Assembly (NCBI GenBank): GCA_021810505.1
Contig: JAJZIR010000003.1
Location: 76,279-140,278, forward strand
DNA: 64,000 nucleotides
From: a bacterium
GTDB lineage: Bacteria > Deinococcota > Deinococci > Deinococcales > Deinococcaceae
Direction of reading: 5' to 3'
The translations under genes were made by a program, and so were the position numbers. This document shows positions 1 to 8,520 of this stretch, piece after piece. The notes under the pieces are model-generated. The model saw only the letters and a program-made list of their open reading frames with translations. It searched no databases and was not told where the DNA came from. Positions within the stretch are counted from its first letter, which is position 1, and each line of letters begins with the position of its first letter.

Positions 1-1144
1 TGATCGGATTGGCCGGCTCATCGGTCACCCCGCTCAGGTAACCTACCAGGACCTGGGGCACCAAGGGAGCGGGATCTGCCGGAAAGCGGCCGCACAGCTC
101 GACCTCCAGCGCCGAAGCGGCCGGGAGCAGCTGGCCGGCGATCTTGCCGAGCTTTTCCGCCAGCTCCAGGTAGCCCCCTAGGACCTGCTTGGTGTGGGGG
201 TCCAGGGCCGGTGCGTTGACCGCCCCCCTGGAGATGTCCCCATCCAGCGCGGCCAGCACCCGCGAGACGATCTCCTCGCCGACCCTGGACTGGGCCTCGA
301 GGGTGTTGGCCCCCAGGTGGGCGGTGAAGCTCAGGTTGGGGACCGATACCAGGGGGTGGTCCGCCCCCGGCGGCTCGTCCACGAAGACATCGATGGCCGC
401 AGCGAACAGCTGCCCAGCTCGTAGGGCGGCGGCCAGAGCGGGCTCGTCGATGATCCCCCCGCGGGCGGCGTTGACCACCACGGCGTCCCTGGGCAGCAGG
501 GCCAGCTCGGCGCTGCCGATCATCCCCCGGGTCTCCTCGGTGAGGGGGGTGTGCACGGTCAGGAACTGTACCGCCCCCAGCAGGGCAGGCAGGTCGGCGG
601 CGCGCTCGGCGCCGACGCGGTCGAAAGCTAGCTGGGCGATGTAGGGATCATAGGCCAGAACCGACATCCCCAGGCCCCTGGCGCGCTGGGCTACCGAGCT
701 GCCGATCCGGCCCAGCCCCACGATCCCCAGGCGTTTCCCGGCCAGCTCTAGACCCAAGAACTTGCGGTCCCAGGTGCCAGCCCGGATCTTGGCGTCGCTG
801 CGGGTCAGGCCGCGGGCAGCCGAAAGCAGGTGGGCGATGGCCAGCTCGGCCGCCGAGATGGTATTGGCCTCGGGGGCGTTCAGGACCAGGATCCCGCGCC
901 TGGAAGCCGCCTCTAAGTCGATGTTGTCCACCCCGACGCCGCCGCGGCCGATGACCCGCAGGCGGCTGCCGGCCGCGAGCAGCTCGGCATCGACCTTGGT
1001 CCTGGAACGGGTGATCAGGGCGTCGTACTGCGGCAGGGCCTGCAGCAGGTCAGGTCTGGGCATATTGGCCAGGTAATCCAGCTGAACTCCGGGGAAATCC
1101 AGCGGGCCGAGTTTCATCTCGTCGCAGATCAGGACGCGGTGCAC
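1..1144 (-). CDS. serA: D-3-phosphoglycerate dehydrogenase, C-terminus cut off by window edge
   Basis: Catalyses NAD-dependent oxidation of 3-phosphoglycerate, the first step of serine synthesis, in the cytoplasm. The translation from the minus strand shows the substrate-binding motif GRGGVGVDNID near residue 75, the Rossmann motif VGLGRIG, the catalytic Arg in NAARGGIIDE, the Glu in DVFVDEPP and the His in TAHLGANT. After residue about 300 it continues into an intervening (ASB) domain (ELAEKLGKIAGQL), so this is the long form; the C-terminal ACT domain would lie beyond position 1. I chose GTG 1144 because the protein then begins HRVLICDEM as in the family. An in-frame ATG at 1183 would add 13 residues unlike the family, and neither start has a clear ribosome binding site. 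The gene is divergent from yceI. Confidence 0.93.
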   Translation of the reverse strand, partial: MHRVLICDEMKLGPLDFPGVQLDYLANMPRPDLLQALPQYDALITRSRTKVDAELLAAGSRLRVIGRGGVGVDNIDLEAASRRGILVLNAPEANTISAAELAIAHLLSAARGLTRSDAKIRAGTWDRKFLGLELAGKRLGIVGLGRIGSSVAQRARGLGMSVLAYDPYIAQLAFDRVGAERAADLPALLGAVQFLTVHTPLTEETRGMIGSAELALLPRDAVVVNAARGGIIDEPALAAALRAGQLFAAAIDVFVDEPPGADHPLVSVPNLSFTAHLGANTLEAQSRVGEEIVSRVLAALDGDISRGAVNAPALDPHTKQVLGGYLELAEKLGKIAGQLLPAASALEVELCGRFPADPAPLVPQVLVGYLSGVTDEPANPI

Positions 1145-1201
1145 AAGCCAGCTTAGGCGAGGTTCCCTGCGCCCGGACTGCATTGCTTAGACACCCATCA
1201 G

Positions 1202-1231
1202 TTGACAAAACTTAGTGCTCAATTTTATGAT
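1202..1231 (+). promoter_or_regulatory. Sigma-70-type promoter of yceI
   Basis: TTGACA at 1202-1207 and TATGAT at 1226-1231 are separated by 18 bases. The site is 38 bases upstream of the yceI start, leaving a leader that carries the ribosome binding site. Confidence 0.7.
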
Positions 1232-1269
1232 GCAAAGGCGCGGGGAAACCCTACGCCATAGGAGGCAGA

Positions 1270-1794
1270 ATGCAGTGGATCATCGATACCAGCCACAGCG
1301 GCGTTGAATTTTCGGTCCGGCACATGGGGATCTCGACGGTCAAGGGCAAGCTCAAGACCATCGAGGGGAGCTTGGAGGCCGACGCGAGCGGACACCCCAG
1401 CCGCCTCGAAGCCAAGATCGATCTGAACGGGATCGACACCAACGACGCCCAGCGGGACGGGCACCTCAAGTCACCCGATTTCTTCCACATCGAGCAGTAC
1501 CCGCACATGACCTTCAGCGCCTCCAAGTTCACCCCCAAGGGGGAGCACGTCTACGTGGTCGACGGGGAGCTGACCATCCGCGGTCAGACCAAGCCGGTCC
1601 AGTTCGAGGTGGAGGTGTCCGGGCCGGTCAAGGATCCCTGGGGCAACCAGCGGATGGGCGCGACCGCTTCCGGCAAGATCAACCGCAAGGACTTCGGCCT
1701 GACCTGGAACCAGGTCCTGGAGTTCGGCGCCCTGCTGGTAGGCGAGGAGGTCAAGTTCAACCTCGACGCCGAGCTGGTAGCCAAACCGGCCTGA
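1270..1794 (+). CDS. YceI-family lipid/polyisoprenoid-binding protein
   Basis: A 174-residue YceI-family protein: a lipocalin-like beta barrel that in studied members binds a polyprenoid chain inside the barrel. The family pattern is clear from residue 1: WIIDTSHSGVEFSVRHM, then VKGKLKTIEGSL, PHMTFSASKF, GELTIRGQTKP and INRKDFGLTWN near residue 140. There is no signal peptide, unlike E. coli YceI, so it should be cytoplasmic, as in many short members. Start ATG 1270 follows AGGAGG at 1260-1265. It is convergent with the ribokinase gene, only five bases away. Its physiological role is unknown. Confidence 0.93.
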   Translation: MQWIIDTSHSGVEFSVRHMGISTVKGKLKTIEGSLEADASGHPSRLEAKIDLNGIDTNDAQRDGHLKSPDFFHIEQYPHMTFSASKFTPKGEHVYVVDGELTIRGQTKPVQFEVEVSGPVKDPWGNQRMGATASGKINRKDFGLTWNQVLEFGALLVGEEVKFNLDAELVAKPA

Positions 1795-1799
1795 GCGCC

Positions 1800-2693
1800 C
1801 TACCCGGCCTCCATCCGGGCTCGCAGCGCCGCCAAGTCGGGTAAGGCTTCCACCGCACCCAGCCTGGTGGCGGCGAGAGCCCCGGCGGCGTTGGCCCAGG
1901 GCAGGGCCTGCGCGGCCGGATACCCGGCCGCCAGCCGCTCGGCCAGAACCCCGCAGAAGGCGTCTCCCGCCGCGGTGCTGTCTACCGCCTGCACCGCAAT
2001 GCCGCCCAGGTAGCGCGGCCCTTCCCCCTCGGTCCAAATCAGCCCCTCTGGGCCGAGGGTGATAACCAGGCTGGGGGCGAGACCGCGCAGAGCGGCGAGC
2101 AGCTGTTCCGGGCGGGCAGTTGGAGCTAGGCCGGCCAGCTGCGCCGCCTCGGTGCGGTTGACCACCAAGACGTCGAGGCAGCCGTCCCAGAGCGCGGGGT
2201 GCAGCTCGGTCGCCGGGGCGGCGTTGAGGATCACCGCCGCCCCGGCGGCTTTGGCCAGCTGGGCGGCCCGCAGCGCCGCGCGCTCCGGGATTTCCAGCTG
2301 GACCAGCAGGACTCGGCAGCCGGCTAGCCAGGCGGGGTCTAGATCTTCCGGCCGCAGCGAGGCGTCCGCCCCCGGGACCACCAAGATGGTGCTCTGCGCC
2401 CCACTCCTGAGGATCACGGCGCTCCCGCAGGGCTGATCCTCCGACACCGGGCCGCAGGGGGTCACCCCCTCGGCTTCCAAGGCGGCCCGGAGCTGGTCGC
2501 CGCCGGCCCCCCAGGGAGCGATCAGGCGGACCGTACCCCCCATCCGCGCGGCGGCGGCGGCCTGGTTGGCGCCTTTACCTCCCAGACCGCGGTGTACCCC
2601 GCTGGCCAACAGGGTCTCCCCCGGCTGGGGCAGCCTGGGGAGGGACAGGCTGAGGTCCAGGTGGCAGCTCCCTACCACCACCAAGCTGGCCAC
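1800..2693 (-). CDS. Ribokinase/PfkB-family sugar kinase
   Basis: A 297-residue PfkB-family carbohydrate kinase, last gene of the amino-sugar operon. The first family signature appears as GGKGANQAAAAARMG (about residues 38-52) and the second as VDSTAAGDAFCG (about 236-247), which contains the catalytic Asp and anion-hole glycines. Length and signatures are closest to ribokinase. Its substrate is open. The operon imports a sugar through an ABC transporter, which delivers it unphosphorylated, while NanE and NagA both act on 6-phosphates. This is the only kinase in the operon, so it may phosphorylate GlcNAc, ManNAc or a related sugar rather than ribose. It starts three bases after the nagA stop. 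Confidence 0.85.
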   Translation of the reverse strand: MASLVVVGSCHLDLSLSLPRLPQPGETLLASGVHRGLGGKGANQAAAAARMGGTVRLIAPWGAGGDQLRAALEAEGVTPCGPVSEDQPCGSAVILRSGAQSTILVVPGADASLRPEDLDPAWLAGCRVLLVQLEIPERAALRAAQLAKAAGAAVILNAAPATELHPALWDGCLDVLVVNRTEAAQLAGLAPTARPEQLLAALRGLAPSLVITLGPEGLIWTEGEGPRYLGGIAVQAVDSTAAGDAFCGVLAERLAAGYPAAQALPWANAAGALAATRLGAVEALPDLAALRARMEAG

Positions 2694-2696
2694 CGC

Positions 2697-3815
2697 CTAG
2701 CCGGCCCCGGAAGCCGCCGGCATCCCCGGTACCGGAAGGCCGGCCACGAAGACCTCTAGGAGCTCCAGCTTGCTGTTCAGGACCACCAGGTCGGCGCGGG
2801 AGCCGGCAACCAGGTGACCCCGGTCCGGGAGGCCCAGGTAGTGGGCGGGCCGCGCCGAGAGCAGCGCGCTGGCCAACTCGATCCCGATCCCCCAGGAGAC
2901 CAGGTTGCGCAGGGCTTGGTCCAAGGTCAGCACGCTGCCGGCTAGGGTACGGCCGTCCCCCTCGAGGTAGGCGCCCGCGCCGCGGCGCAGGACAGCCTGC
3001 CCGCCCAGGTGGTAGCGCCCAGGCGGCATCCCGGCCGCGGCCATGGCGTCGGTGATCAGGTAGAGCCCGGGGATGGCCCGCAGAGCCGCCAGCAGGGCCA
3101 GGCGCTCGACGTGCAGGCCGTCTCCGATCACCTCGGCCCAGCGGCCGCGGGCCAGGGCCGCGGCGACCACGCCGGGCTGGCGCTGGCGCAGGCCGGTCAT
3201 GGCGTTGTAGAGGTGGGTGAACCCGCTGGCGCCGGCGCGGAGGGCAATTTCAGCCTGCTCGGCGGTGGCCGCGGTGTGGCCCAGTTGGACCCGGATCCCC
3301 CGAGCGGCCAGCTCGGCAGTGAGCTCCAGAGCCCCTGGCAGCTCCGGGGCGAGGGTGAGGGCCCGCAAGGTCGCCAGGCGCTCCAGGGAGCGAACCTCCC
3401 CTGGATCCGGGTCCCTAGCCCAGGGCGGCTGCGCCCCCAAACGCTCCGGGTTCAAGAAGGGGCCCTCTAGGTGCACCCCCAACACCGCCGACTCCGCCGG
3501 GCCCGGGGCGCGCTCCACCCGGCCGGCGGCGCGCACCGCGCGCTCCAGCTCAGGTGGCGCCGCGGTCAGGGTGGTCGCCAGCAGAGCGGTCGTCCCGTGG
3601 CTGGCGTGGAAGCGAGCCATCTGGCGCAGCGCCTCTTCGCCGTCCATGCAGTCGGCGCCACCCCCGCCGTGCACGTGCAGGTCGATAAATCCGGGAAGCA
3701 GGTAAGGAGAGTCCTGCCCTACCGGCAGCGGGCGGAAGGCGACGACGCGCTCCGCGAACTCCAGCTCGCCTTCCTGAAGGCCCAGCGGGGTGAGCACCCG
3801 GCCGGAGCGCTTCAC
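2697..3815 (-). CDS. nagA: N-acetylglucosamine-6-phosphate deacetylase
   Basis: Hydrolyses GlcNAc-6-phosphate to glucosamine-6-phosphate and acetate, the committed step of GlcNAc use and of cell-wall amino-sugar recycling. The 372-residue protein has amidohydrolase landmarks: PGFIDLHVHG near residue 40, the metal-binding Glu in GVHLEGPFL near 115, GHT near 178, THLYNAM near 200, DGLHV near 232 and the catalytic Asp in LITDAM near 256. The GTG start overlaps the upstream permease stop in a GTGA, which implies translational coupling. No nagB (glucosamine-6-phosphate deaminase) is present in the window, so the next step must be encoded elsewhere. Confidence 0.92.
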   Translation of the reverse strand: MKRSGRVLTPLGLQEGELEFAERVVAFRPLPVGQDSPYLLPGFIDLHVHGGGGADCMDGEEALRQMARFHASHGTTALLATTLTAAPPELERAVRAAGRVERAPGPAESAVLGVHLEGPFLNPERLGAQPPWARDPDPGEVRSLERLATLRALTLAPELPGALELTAELAARGIRVQLGHTAATAEQAEIALRAGASGFTHLYNAMTGLRQRQPGVVAAALARGRWAEVIGDGLHVERLALLAALRAIPGLYLITDAMAAAGMPPGRYHLGGQAVLRRGAGAYLEGDGRTLAGSVLTLDQALRNLVSWGIGIELASALLSARPAHYLGLPDRGHLVAGSRADLVVLNSKLELLEVFVAGLPVPGMPAASGAG

Positions 3816-4666
3816 TTCACCGCCCCTTCCAGGCCGCGCATGAACAGGCGCTGGGCGGCGACGAAGACGATCAGGACCGGCACCATCATGATCACCGCGC
3901 CGGCGGCGATGTTGAAAGGGTCGTAGACGAACTGCCCCTTCAGCTTGAGCATCCCCACCGCCAGGGGCGCGAGCCTAGGCGCGGGCAGCAGGGCCACCAT
4001 CGGCCAGAAGTAGGAGTTCCAGGTATTCACCAGCGTGAAGATACCAAGAGCGGTCAGGGAAGGAGAGGACAGCGGCACCATGATCCGCCACAGGATCTGC
4101 CAGTCGGTCGCCCCGTCGATGATGGCCGCCTCGGTCAGGGCGGCGGGAACCCCCAGGTAGGCTTGCCGCATCAGGAAGATCCCGAAGGCGGTGGAGATCA
4201 GCGGCAGGACCACCCCCCAGTAGGTCCCCAGCAGGTGGACGCGTTTCAGGGTCAGGGTGTTGACGATGAAGTTGATCTCGCTGGGTAGGACCAGGGTGGA
4301 GATGATGGCCGCGAACAGGAAGTTCTTGAGCGGGAAGCGCATCCTGGCCAGCGGGTAGGCAGCCAGGGCGGAGACCAGCAGGGTACCGGCGATGGTGAGG
4401 CCGGTGATCACCACCGAGTTCAGGAAGTAGCGAGCCAGGTGGAAAGTCCGGAAGACGTTGAAGAAGTTGTAGAGGGTGAGCGAGCGCGGGAACAGGCTGG
4501 CCGGAAAATCGTAGATGCTCACCCCCGGCGCCGCCTTGTTGGTCAGGCTGATGGCCAGGGTCCACAGGAAGGGAAAGACGGCGAAGAGGAGGATCAGGAG
4601 CAAGACCAGGTAGCTGAGCAGCGAGCTCAGGGCCCTGCGGGGGCGGAAGCGCCGCCGAGCGCTCAT
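3812..4666 (-). CDS. Carbohydrate ABC transporter permease (MalG type)
   Basis: A 284-residue inner-membrane permease, second of the pair that forms the channel for the imported sugar. It has about six membrane segments and the EAA loop that contacts the ATPase (EAAIIDGATDWQILWRIMVP, about residue 190). The reading frame stays open well upstream, but I place the start at ATG 4666 because this gives the expected MalG-type length with a basic N-terminus followed by the first membrane segment, and because the ATG overlaps the stop of the first permease in an ATGA. No ATPase gene lies in the operon; such CUT1 importers often share an MsmK/UgpC-like ATPase encoded elsewhere. Confidence 0.92.
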   Translation of the reverse strand: MSARRRFRPRRALSSLLSYLVLLLILLFAVFPFLWTLAISLTNKAAPGVSIYDFPASLFPRSLTLYNFFNVFRTFHLARYFLNSVVITGLTIAGTLLVSALAAYPLARMRFPLKNFLFAAIISTLVLPSEINFIVNTLTLKRVHLLGTYWGVVLPLISTAFGIFLMRQAYLGVPAALTEAAIIDGATDWQILWRIMVPLSSPSLTALGIFTLVNTWNSYFWPMVALLPAPRLAPLAVGMLKLKGQFVYDPFNIAAGAVIMMVPVLIVFVAAQRLFMRGLEGAVK

Positions 4667-5604
4667 CCCTTCACCCCGCTGCTCTCGCGCATCAGGCGGA
4701 AGTTGAGGACCGAGAGGATCACGCCGACCACCGCCACGATCAGCCCAGCGGCCGAGGCCTCGCCGAAGTTGAAGCTGAAGCCCTGGAAAGCCTTGTGGTA
4801 GACGTACATCAGGGCGGTGTAGGTGCTGTGCAGCGGCCCGCCGCCGGTCAGCACCAAGATCTCCTCCAGGACCCGGATGGCCGCCAAGGTGGAGAGCAGG
4901 GTGCAGAGCAAGGTGGTCGGCTTCATCAAGGGGACGGTGACCCGCCAGAAGATCTGCCAGCTGCTGGCCCCATCCAGCTGGGCGGCCTCGTCGATCTCCT
5001 TGGGGATGGACTGCAGGCCAGCCAGGTAGAGGACCATGTAGTAGCCAAACCCCCTCCAGAAAGTGACCAGCATGATCGCCCACAGCGCCGTCCCGGTGTT
5101 GGTCAGCCAGTTGAATCCCTGGCCACCAGCCAGCAGGTGGAGCAGGCGCAGCGCCCAGTTGAGCGAGCCGCTGCGCTGGTAGATCCAACTCCACATCACC
5201 GCCGCCAGCGAGATCGAGGTGATGACCGGGACGTAGAAGCTGGCCCGGAAAAAGGTCATGCCCGGAAGCTTGCGGTTCACCAAAACCGCGACCGCCAGCG
5301 AGGCCACCTGCAGGGCCGGGACCACCGCCAGGTACTTCAGGGAGTTGATCAGGCCGGTCTGGAACAGCGAGTCGGAGAAAACCCTGGAGAAGTTGTGGAG
5401 GTCGTTCCAGCGGGGGGAGCGCCCGTGGGCGAAGTCGATCGCGGTGTAGTGGGTGAAGCCCAGGTAGCTGCCGTAGATCACCGGATAGAAGGTGAAAACG
5501 ACCAGCAGCAGCAGGGCTGGGAAGAGCAGGCTGTAGGCCACGATCCAGCTGCGGGGGATCGCTCCGGCCCTAGCAACCCTGACCCTCGGGGCAGCGAGCT
5601 TCAT
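4663..5604 (-). CDS. Carbohydrate ABC transporter permease (MalF/UgpA type)
   Basis: A 313-residue permease with a long basic N-terminus, six predicted membrane segments and the EAA loop EAAQLDGASSWQIFWRVTVP near residue 210. It pairs with the MalG-type permease that it overlaps by four bases. Start ATG 5604 follows GGAGG. It is separated from the binding-protein gene by 43 bases containing a strong stem-loop, an arrangement known from other sugar importers, where the binding protein is made in excess over the membrane subunits. Confidence 0.92.
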   Translation of the reverse strand: MKLAAPRVRVARAGAIPRSWIVAYSLLFPALLLLVVFTFYPVIYGSYLGFTHYTAIDFAHGRSPRWNDLHNFSRVFSDSLFQTGLINSLKYLAVVPALQVASLAVAVLVNRKLPGMTFFRASFYVPVITSISLAAVMWSWIYQRSGSLNWALRLLHLLAGGQGFNWLTNTGTALWAIMLVTFWRGFGYYMVLYLAGLQSIPKEIDEAAQLDGASSWQIFWRVTVPLMKPTTLLCTLLSTLAAIRVLEEILVLTGGGPLHSTYTALMYVYHKAFQGFSFNFGEASAAGLIVAVVGVILSVLNFRLMRESSGVKG

Positions 5605-5617
5605 GCGGCCTCCTGGA

Positions 5618-5641
5618 GGGGGTCCGCCGCGGCGGACCCCC
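5618..5641. terminator. Perfect 24-bp palindrome between binding-protein and permease genes
   Basis: A self-complementary 24-base sequence (arms GGGGGTCCGCCG) lies between the stop of the solute-binding protein gene and the first permease. It has no T-run, so it is more likely an mRNA-stabilising or partial-termination stem-loop than a full terminator. Confidence 0.6.
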
Positions 5642-5647
5642 TACCGG

Positions 5648-6898
5648 TCACTTGAGGTGGGAGTTCCAGTAGGCGACCGCGTCCTTGAGAGCCTGCGCCG
5701 GGGTCATCTTGCCGAGCAGAGCAGCCTCGATATCGTTGTTGAGGTGACCGATGACCGCCGAGGAGTGCGCCGGCGGGGTGTAGCCGGGGGTGATGTAGCG
5801 GCCCTTGGTCGAGACCAAGGCGGTGGCCACCGCCACCGGCGAGCTGCCGTGGGTCTGGAAGAAGGCGTTCTGGGCGGCCAGCCTGGTGGTGGGCACGATG
5901 GGGGTCTGCTCGGCGAACAGCACCTGGTTGTGGTTGTCGGACATGAAGGAAGCGAACAGGGCGGCGGCGTGGGGATGCTTGGAACTGGCCGGGATCACCA
6001 AGTCCATGCCGCCGCCGGTCTCGTTGCGGGCCCTCCCCAGCGGGGCGGGCACCACCCGGGTAGCGGCGTAGAGCGCCGGGTTGGCGGTCTTGATGCGGGT
6101 CAGCGCCTGGGGACCACCGATGATGAAAGCCAGCTTCCCCTGGGTGTAGAGCTGGATCTGCAGCTGGAAGTTGTCGGTGGTGAGGATCCGGGAGGGCATG
6201 TTGCCGGAACGGTAGTACTTGACGTAAGCGGCCAGGTCGGCGATGTTGGCCGGCGTATCGAAGACCGCCTGGCCCTTGGAGTTGACGATCGGCAGGCCGT
6301 CGCCGTAGAAGATGCCCAGAATGGCCGGATCCTGGGGCTGCGAGGGGTCGATGATCAGGGGGATCCAGCCATAGGCGCCGGTCTTGCGGTGGATGGTCTC
6401 CGAGTCGGCCATCAGCTGGGTCAGGGTCTTGGGGAGGTGGGTGATTCCAGCCTGCTTCAGCAGCTTGGAGTTGTAGACCATGGCCCCTTGGTTGAGCCAG
6501 CCGTACCAGGGGTAGCCGTAGACCTGCCCGCTGTCGGTGAAGTTGTGCAAGGGGTCAGACCAGTAGATCTTCTTGAGCTTGGGGAGCGGGGTGAAGTCGG
6601 TGACCGGTGCGAGGAAGCCATTCTGGGCGGCCGAGGCGGTCTCTGGGATGTTGAGGTTGACCACGTCGGGGGTGCTGCCCAAGTTCGCGGCAGCCACGAA
6701 GTCCTGGACCATGTTGGCCTGCTTGTCCTGCCAGTGCACCACGATGTTGGGGTGCAGCTGCTCGAAGGCGTGGATCCTGCCCTCGATGTAGCTGTTGAAC
6801 TTGGGGCTGAGGTACCAGCTCCAAAAGGTGATCTGGGTGGGGGCGGCCAGCGCCGTACCTCCCAGGGCGAGCAGTCCGACCAACGCGGCTTTGTTCAT
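5648..6898 (-). CDS. Sugar ABC transporter, extracellular solute-binding protein (family 1)
   Basis: A 416-residue periplasmic binding protein, the specificity component of the importer. A signal peptide with a hydrophobic core (ALVGLLALGGTALA) ends near residue 19, followed by the typical opening ITFWSWYL and later family features such as KLAFIIGGPQAL. Start ATG 6898 is preceded by AGGAGG with a six-base spacer; the TTG two codons upstream is less likely. The ligand cannot be read from the sequence, but neighbours nanE and nagA point to an N-acetylated amino sugar or short oligosaccharide. It lies 42 bases downstream of the regulator gene in one operon. Confidence 0.92.
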   Translation of the reverse strand: MNKAALVGLLALGGTALAAPTQITFWSWYLSPKFNSYIEGRIHAFEQLHPNIVVHWQDKQANMVQDFVAAANLGSTPDVVNLNIPETASAAQNGFLAPVTDFTPLPKLKKIYWSDPLHNFTDSGQVYGYPWYGWLNQGAMVYNSKLLKQAGITHLPKTLTQLMADSETIHRKTGAYGWIPLIIDPSQPQDPAILGIFYGDGLPIVNSKGQAVFDTPANIADLAAYVKYYRSGNMPSRILTTDNFQLQIQLYTQGKLAFIIGGPQALTRIKTANPALYAATRVVPAPLGRARNETGGGMDLVIPASSKHPHAAALFASFMSDNHNQVLFAEQTPIVPTTRLAAQNAFFQTHGSSPVAVATALVSTKGRYITPGYTPPAHSSAVIGHLNNDIEAALLGKMTPAQALKDAVAYWNSHLK

Positions 6899-6940
6899 AC
6901 CCAACCTCCTGCGCTTACGGGCGAACCCGGAAAGCCTAAC

Positions 6941-7777
6941 TCAGTAGTTCCTGTCGGCGACCACCGCCGCCGTCCGGGCGATCGAGGTCGCCGCCCTGGG
7001 GTGGTTCAGGGCGATCAGGGTGAAGAGCAGGTCGAGGACCAGGAGCTGGCCCATCTTGGCGCTCACCGAGCCGCCGGCCAGCGGCGATTCGGCGATCGAG
7101 GTGGCCAAGACCAGGTCAGCGGCCTGGGCGATCCCCCCGCGGGTGCGGTGGGTGATCGCCACCACCGCCGCACCCGAACGCCTAGCCGCCTCCAGGGCTT
7201 TGACCGTGTCGATGGTGGTTCCTGAGCGGGAGATACCGACCGCCACCATACCCGGCTGCAAGCTCACCGCCGCCATGGCCGCCAGGTGGGGGTCGCGGTA
7301 GGCCTGGGCGTTGAGTCCCAACCGCAGAAATTTATAGGCGAAGTCCTCGGCGGTGACCCCGGAGGCTCCCGCGCCGTACAGGTCGGTGCGCGGCGCCGCG
7401 GCGATCAGCTCGGCGGCGCGCTCGACCGCGTCCAGATGCACCAGCTGGCAGGTCGCCTCGATGGCTTGATGGGCGTGGCGGACCACGTAGTCCAGAATCT
7501 CCGCGGGCCGCTCCGGAACCGGCTGGGTCCCCAGCTCGACCGGACTCAGGGCCAGGTCGCCGGCCAGGGCCAGCTTGAACTCCTGGAAGCCGGAGAATCC
7601 CAGATCGCGGCAGAAGCGGATCACCGAGGCGTCGGAGCTCCCGGCCGCCTCGGCCAGGTCGCTGACGGTGTGGTAGAGCACCTGATCGGGATGGTGCTGG
7701 ACGAAATCGGCGATCCTGCGCAGGGCCGGGGTGAGCTGCGACTCCTGGTTCTTCAGGCTGATCAGGGCGCTGGGCAT
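6941..7777 (-). CDS. MurR/RpiR-family transcriptional regulator
   Basis: A 278-residue regulator with an N-terminal RpiR helix-turn-helix (about residues 1-77; DLAEAAGSSDASVIRFCRDLGF) and a C-terminal SIS sugar-phosphate-binding domain (about 125-260; GAGASGVTAEDF, GISRSGTT). Members sense sugar phosphates such as MurNAc-6-P, GlcNAc-6-P or ManNAc-6-P and repress or activate the adjacent catabolic genes. It is the second gene of its own operon, one base after the nanE stop, and presumably acts at the nanE/nagZ divergent promoter region, where two similar AT-rich elements are visible. Confidence 0.93.
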   Translation of the reverse strand: MPSALISLKNQESQLTPALRRIADFVQHHPDQVLYHTVSDLAEAAGSSDASVIRFCRDLGFSGFQEFKLALAGDLALSPVELGTQPVPERPAEILDYVVRHAHQAIEATCQLVHLDAVERAAELIAAAPRTDLYGAGASGVTAEDFAYKFLRLGLNAQAYRDPHLAAMAAVSLQPGMVAVGISRSGTTIDTVKALEAARRSGAAVVAITHRTRGGIAQAADLVLATSIAESPLAGGSVSAKMGQLLVLDLLFTLIALNHPRAATSIARTAAVVADRNY

Positions 7778-7778
7778 C

Positions 7779-8483
7779 TCAGACTCCTACCGCAGGCAGG
7801 GCCGCAGCGAAGCGGTGGACCATCTCCTCCAAGCGGGTCAGAGCGCCCCCCACCACCACCGCGAAGGCACCCAGCGCGATGGCCCGGGCGGCTTGGCCCG
7901 GCTGGGCGTAGCGCCCCTCAGCCAGGGTGCGGACGCCGGAGCGGGCCAGGGCGGCGACCAGGTCGAGATCGGGGTCCTCAGGGACCGGACCCCCCCGGTA
8001 ACCGGCCAAGGTGGTGGCCACCAGGTCGGCGCCCAGCGACCAGGCCGACAGCCCTTCGGCCTCGCTGGACACGTCGGCGACCGCCAGCGCGCCCGCGGCG
8101 TGCACCTCGGCGATCAGCTGGCCGACCGGGCAGGGCCTGGCCCGATCGGTCGCGTCGATGGCCACCAGGTCGGCGCCGCAGGCCAGCACCGCGCCGACGT
8201 CGGCCGGAGTGGGGGTGATGGCCACCTGTCCCGCGCGCTTGATGAGGCCGAGGATCGGCGCCGCCGCGGCCGCCCGCACCGCGAGGAGGTCAGGGGTCCC
8301 TTCGACGCGCAGCCCCGCCGCGCCCCCGATCAGGCAAGCCCGCGCGGCGGCCGCGACCCACTCCGGGCAGTCTAGGGGCCCTCCGCGGACCGGCTGGCAG
8401 GAGACCAGGAGCTTGCCGCTCAGCGCACCGAGTAGGTTTTCCGAAAACCGCCGCCCGTTCAGACTCTCCTCCGCTGCTGTCAA
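7779..8483 (-). CDS. nanE: N-acetylmannosamine-6-phosphate 2-epimerase
   Basis: Converts ManNAc-6-phosphate to GlcNAc-6-phosphate, the substrate of NagA. The 234-residue TIM barrel matches NanE throughout: LLVSCQPV near residue 29, GGAAGLRVEG near 52, ILGLIKR near 75, VAITPT near 85, DLVAIDATDRARP near 103, GADLVATTLAGY near 147 and TLAEGRYAQPGQAA near 178. The only usable start upstream of the conserved region is TTG 8483; a GGAGGAGAG sequence lies just inside the gene but no ATG or GTG follows it in frame, so the start is uncertain. No nanA or nanK accompanies it, which is unusual for sialic-acid clusters. It is the first gene of the operon. Confidence 0.9.
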   Translation of the reverse strand: MTAAEESLNGRRFSENLLGALSGKLLVSCQPVRGGPLDCPEWVAAAARACLIGGAAGLRVEGTPDLLAVRAAAAAPILGLIKRAGQVAITPTPADVGAVLACGADLVAIDATDRARPCPVGQLIAEVHAAGALAVADVSSEAEGLSAWSLGADLVATTLAGYRGGPVPEDPDLDLVAALARSGVRTLAEGRYAQPGQAARAIALGAFAVVVGGALTRLEEMVHRFAAALPAVGV

Positions 8484-8496
8484 AAAATTATTTCAC
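8479..8496. promoter_or_regulatory. Candidate RpiR operator 1
   Basis: An imperfect 18-base palindrome: on the minus strand GTGAAATAA followed by TTTTTTGAC, arms matching at 7 of 9 positions. It covers the nanE start and the -35 region of nagZ. The resemblance to a second element at 8512-8528 supports a regulator-binding role, but the assignment to the operon's RpiR protein is inference. Confidence 0.45.
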
Positions 8497-8520
8497 TGAC
8501 TCTACTTTATCGTGTAATAT
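8492..8520 (+). promoter_or_regulatory. Predicted nagZ promoter
   Basis: TTCACT at 8492-8497 and TAATAT at 8515-8520 are 17 bases apart. Transcription would start near 8527, just before the AAGAGG ribosome binding site. Confidence 0.5.

Noticed and set aside
5603..7225. A 540-codon open frame on the plus strand through the binding-protein and regulator genes
   Set aside because: Antisense to two clear family members; composition is Gly/Val/Asp-rich with no domain, a shadow of GC-rich coding DNA.
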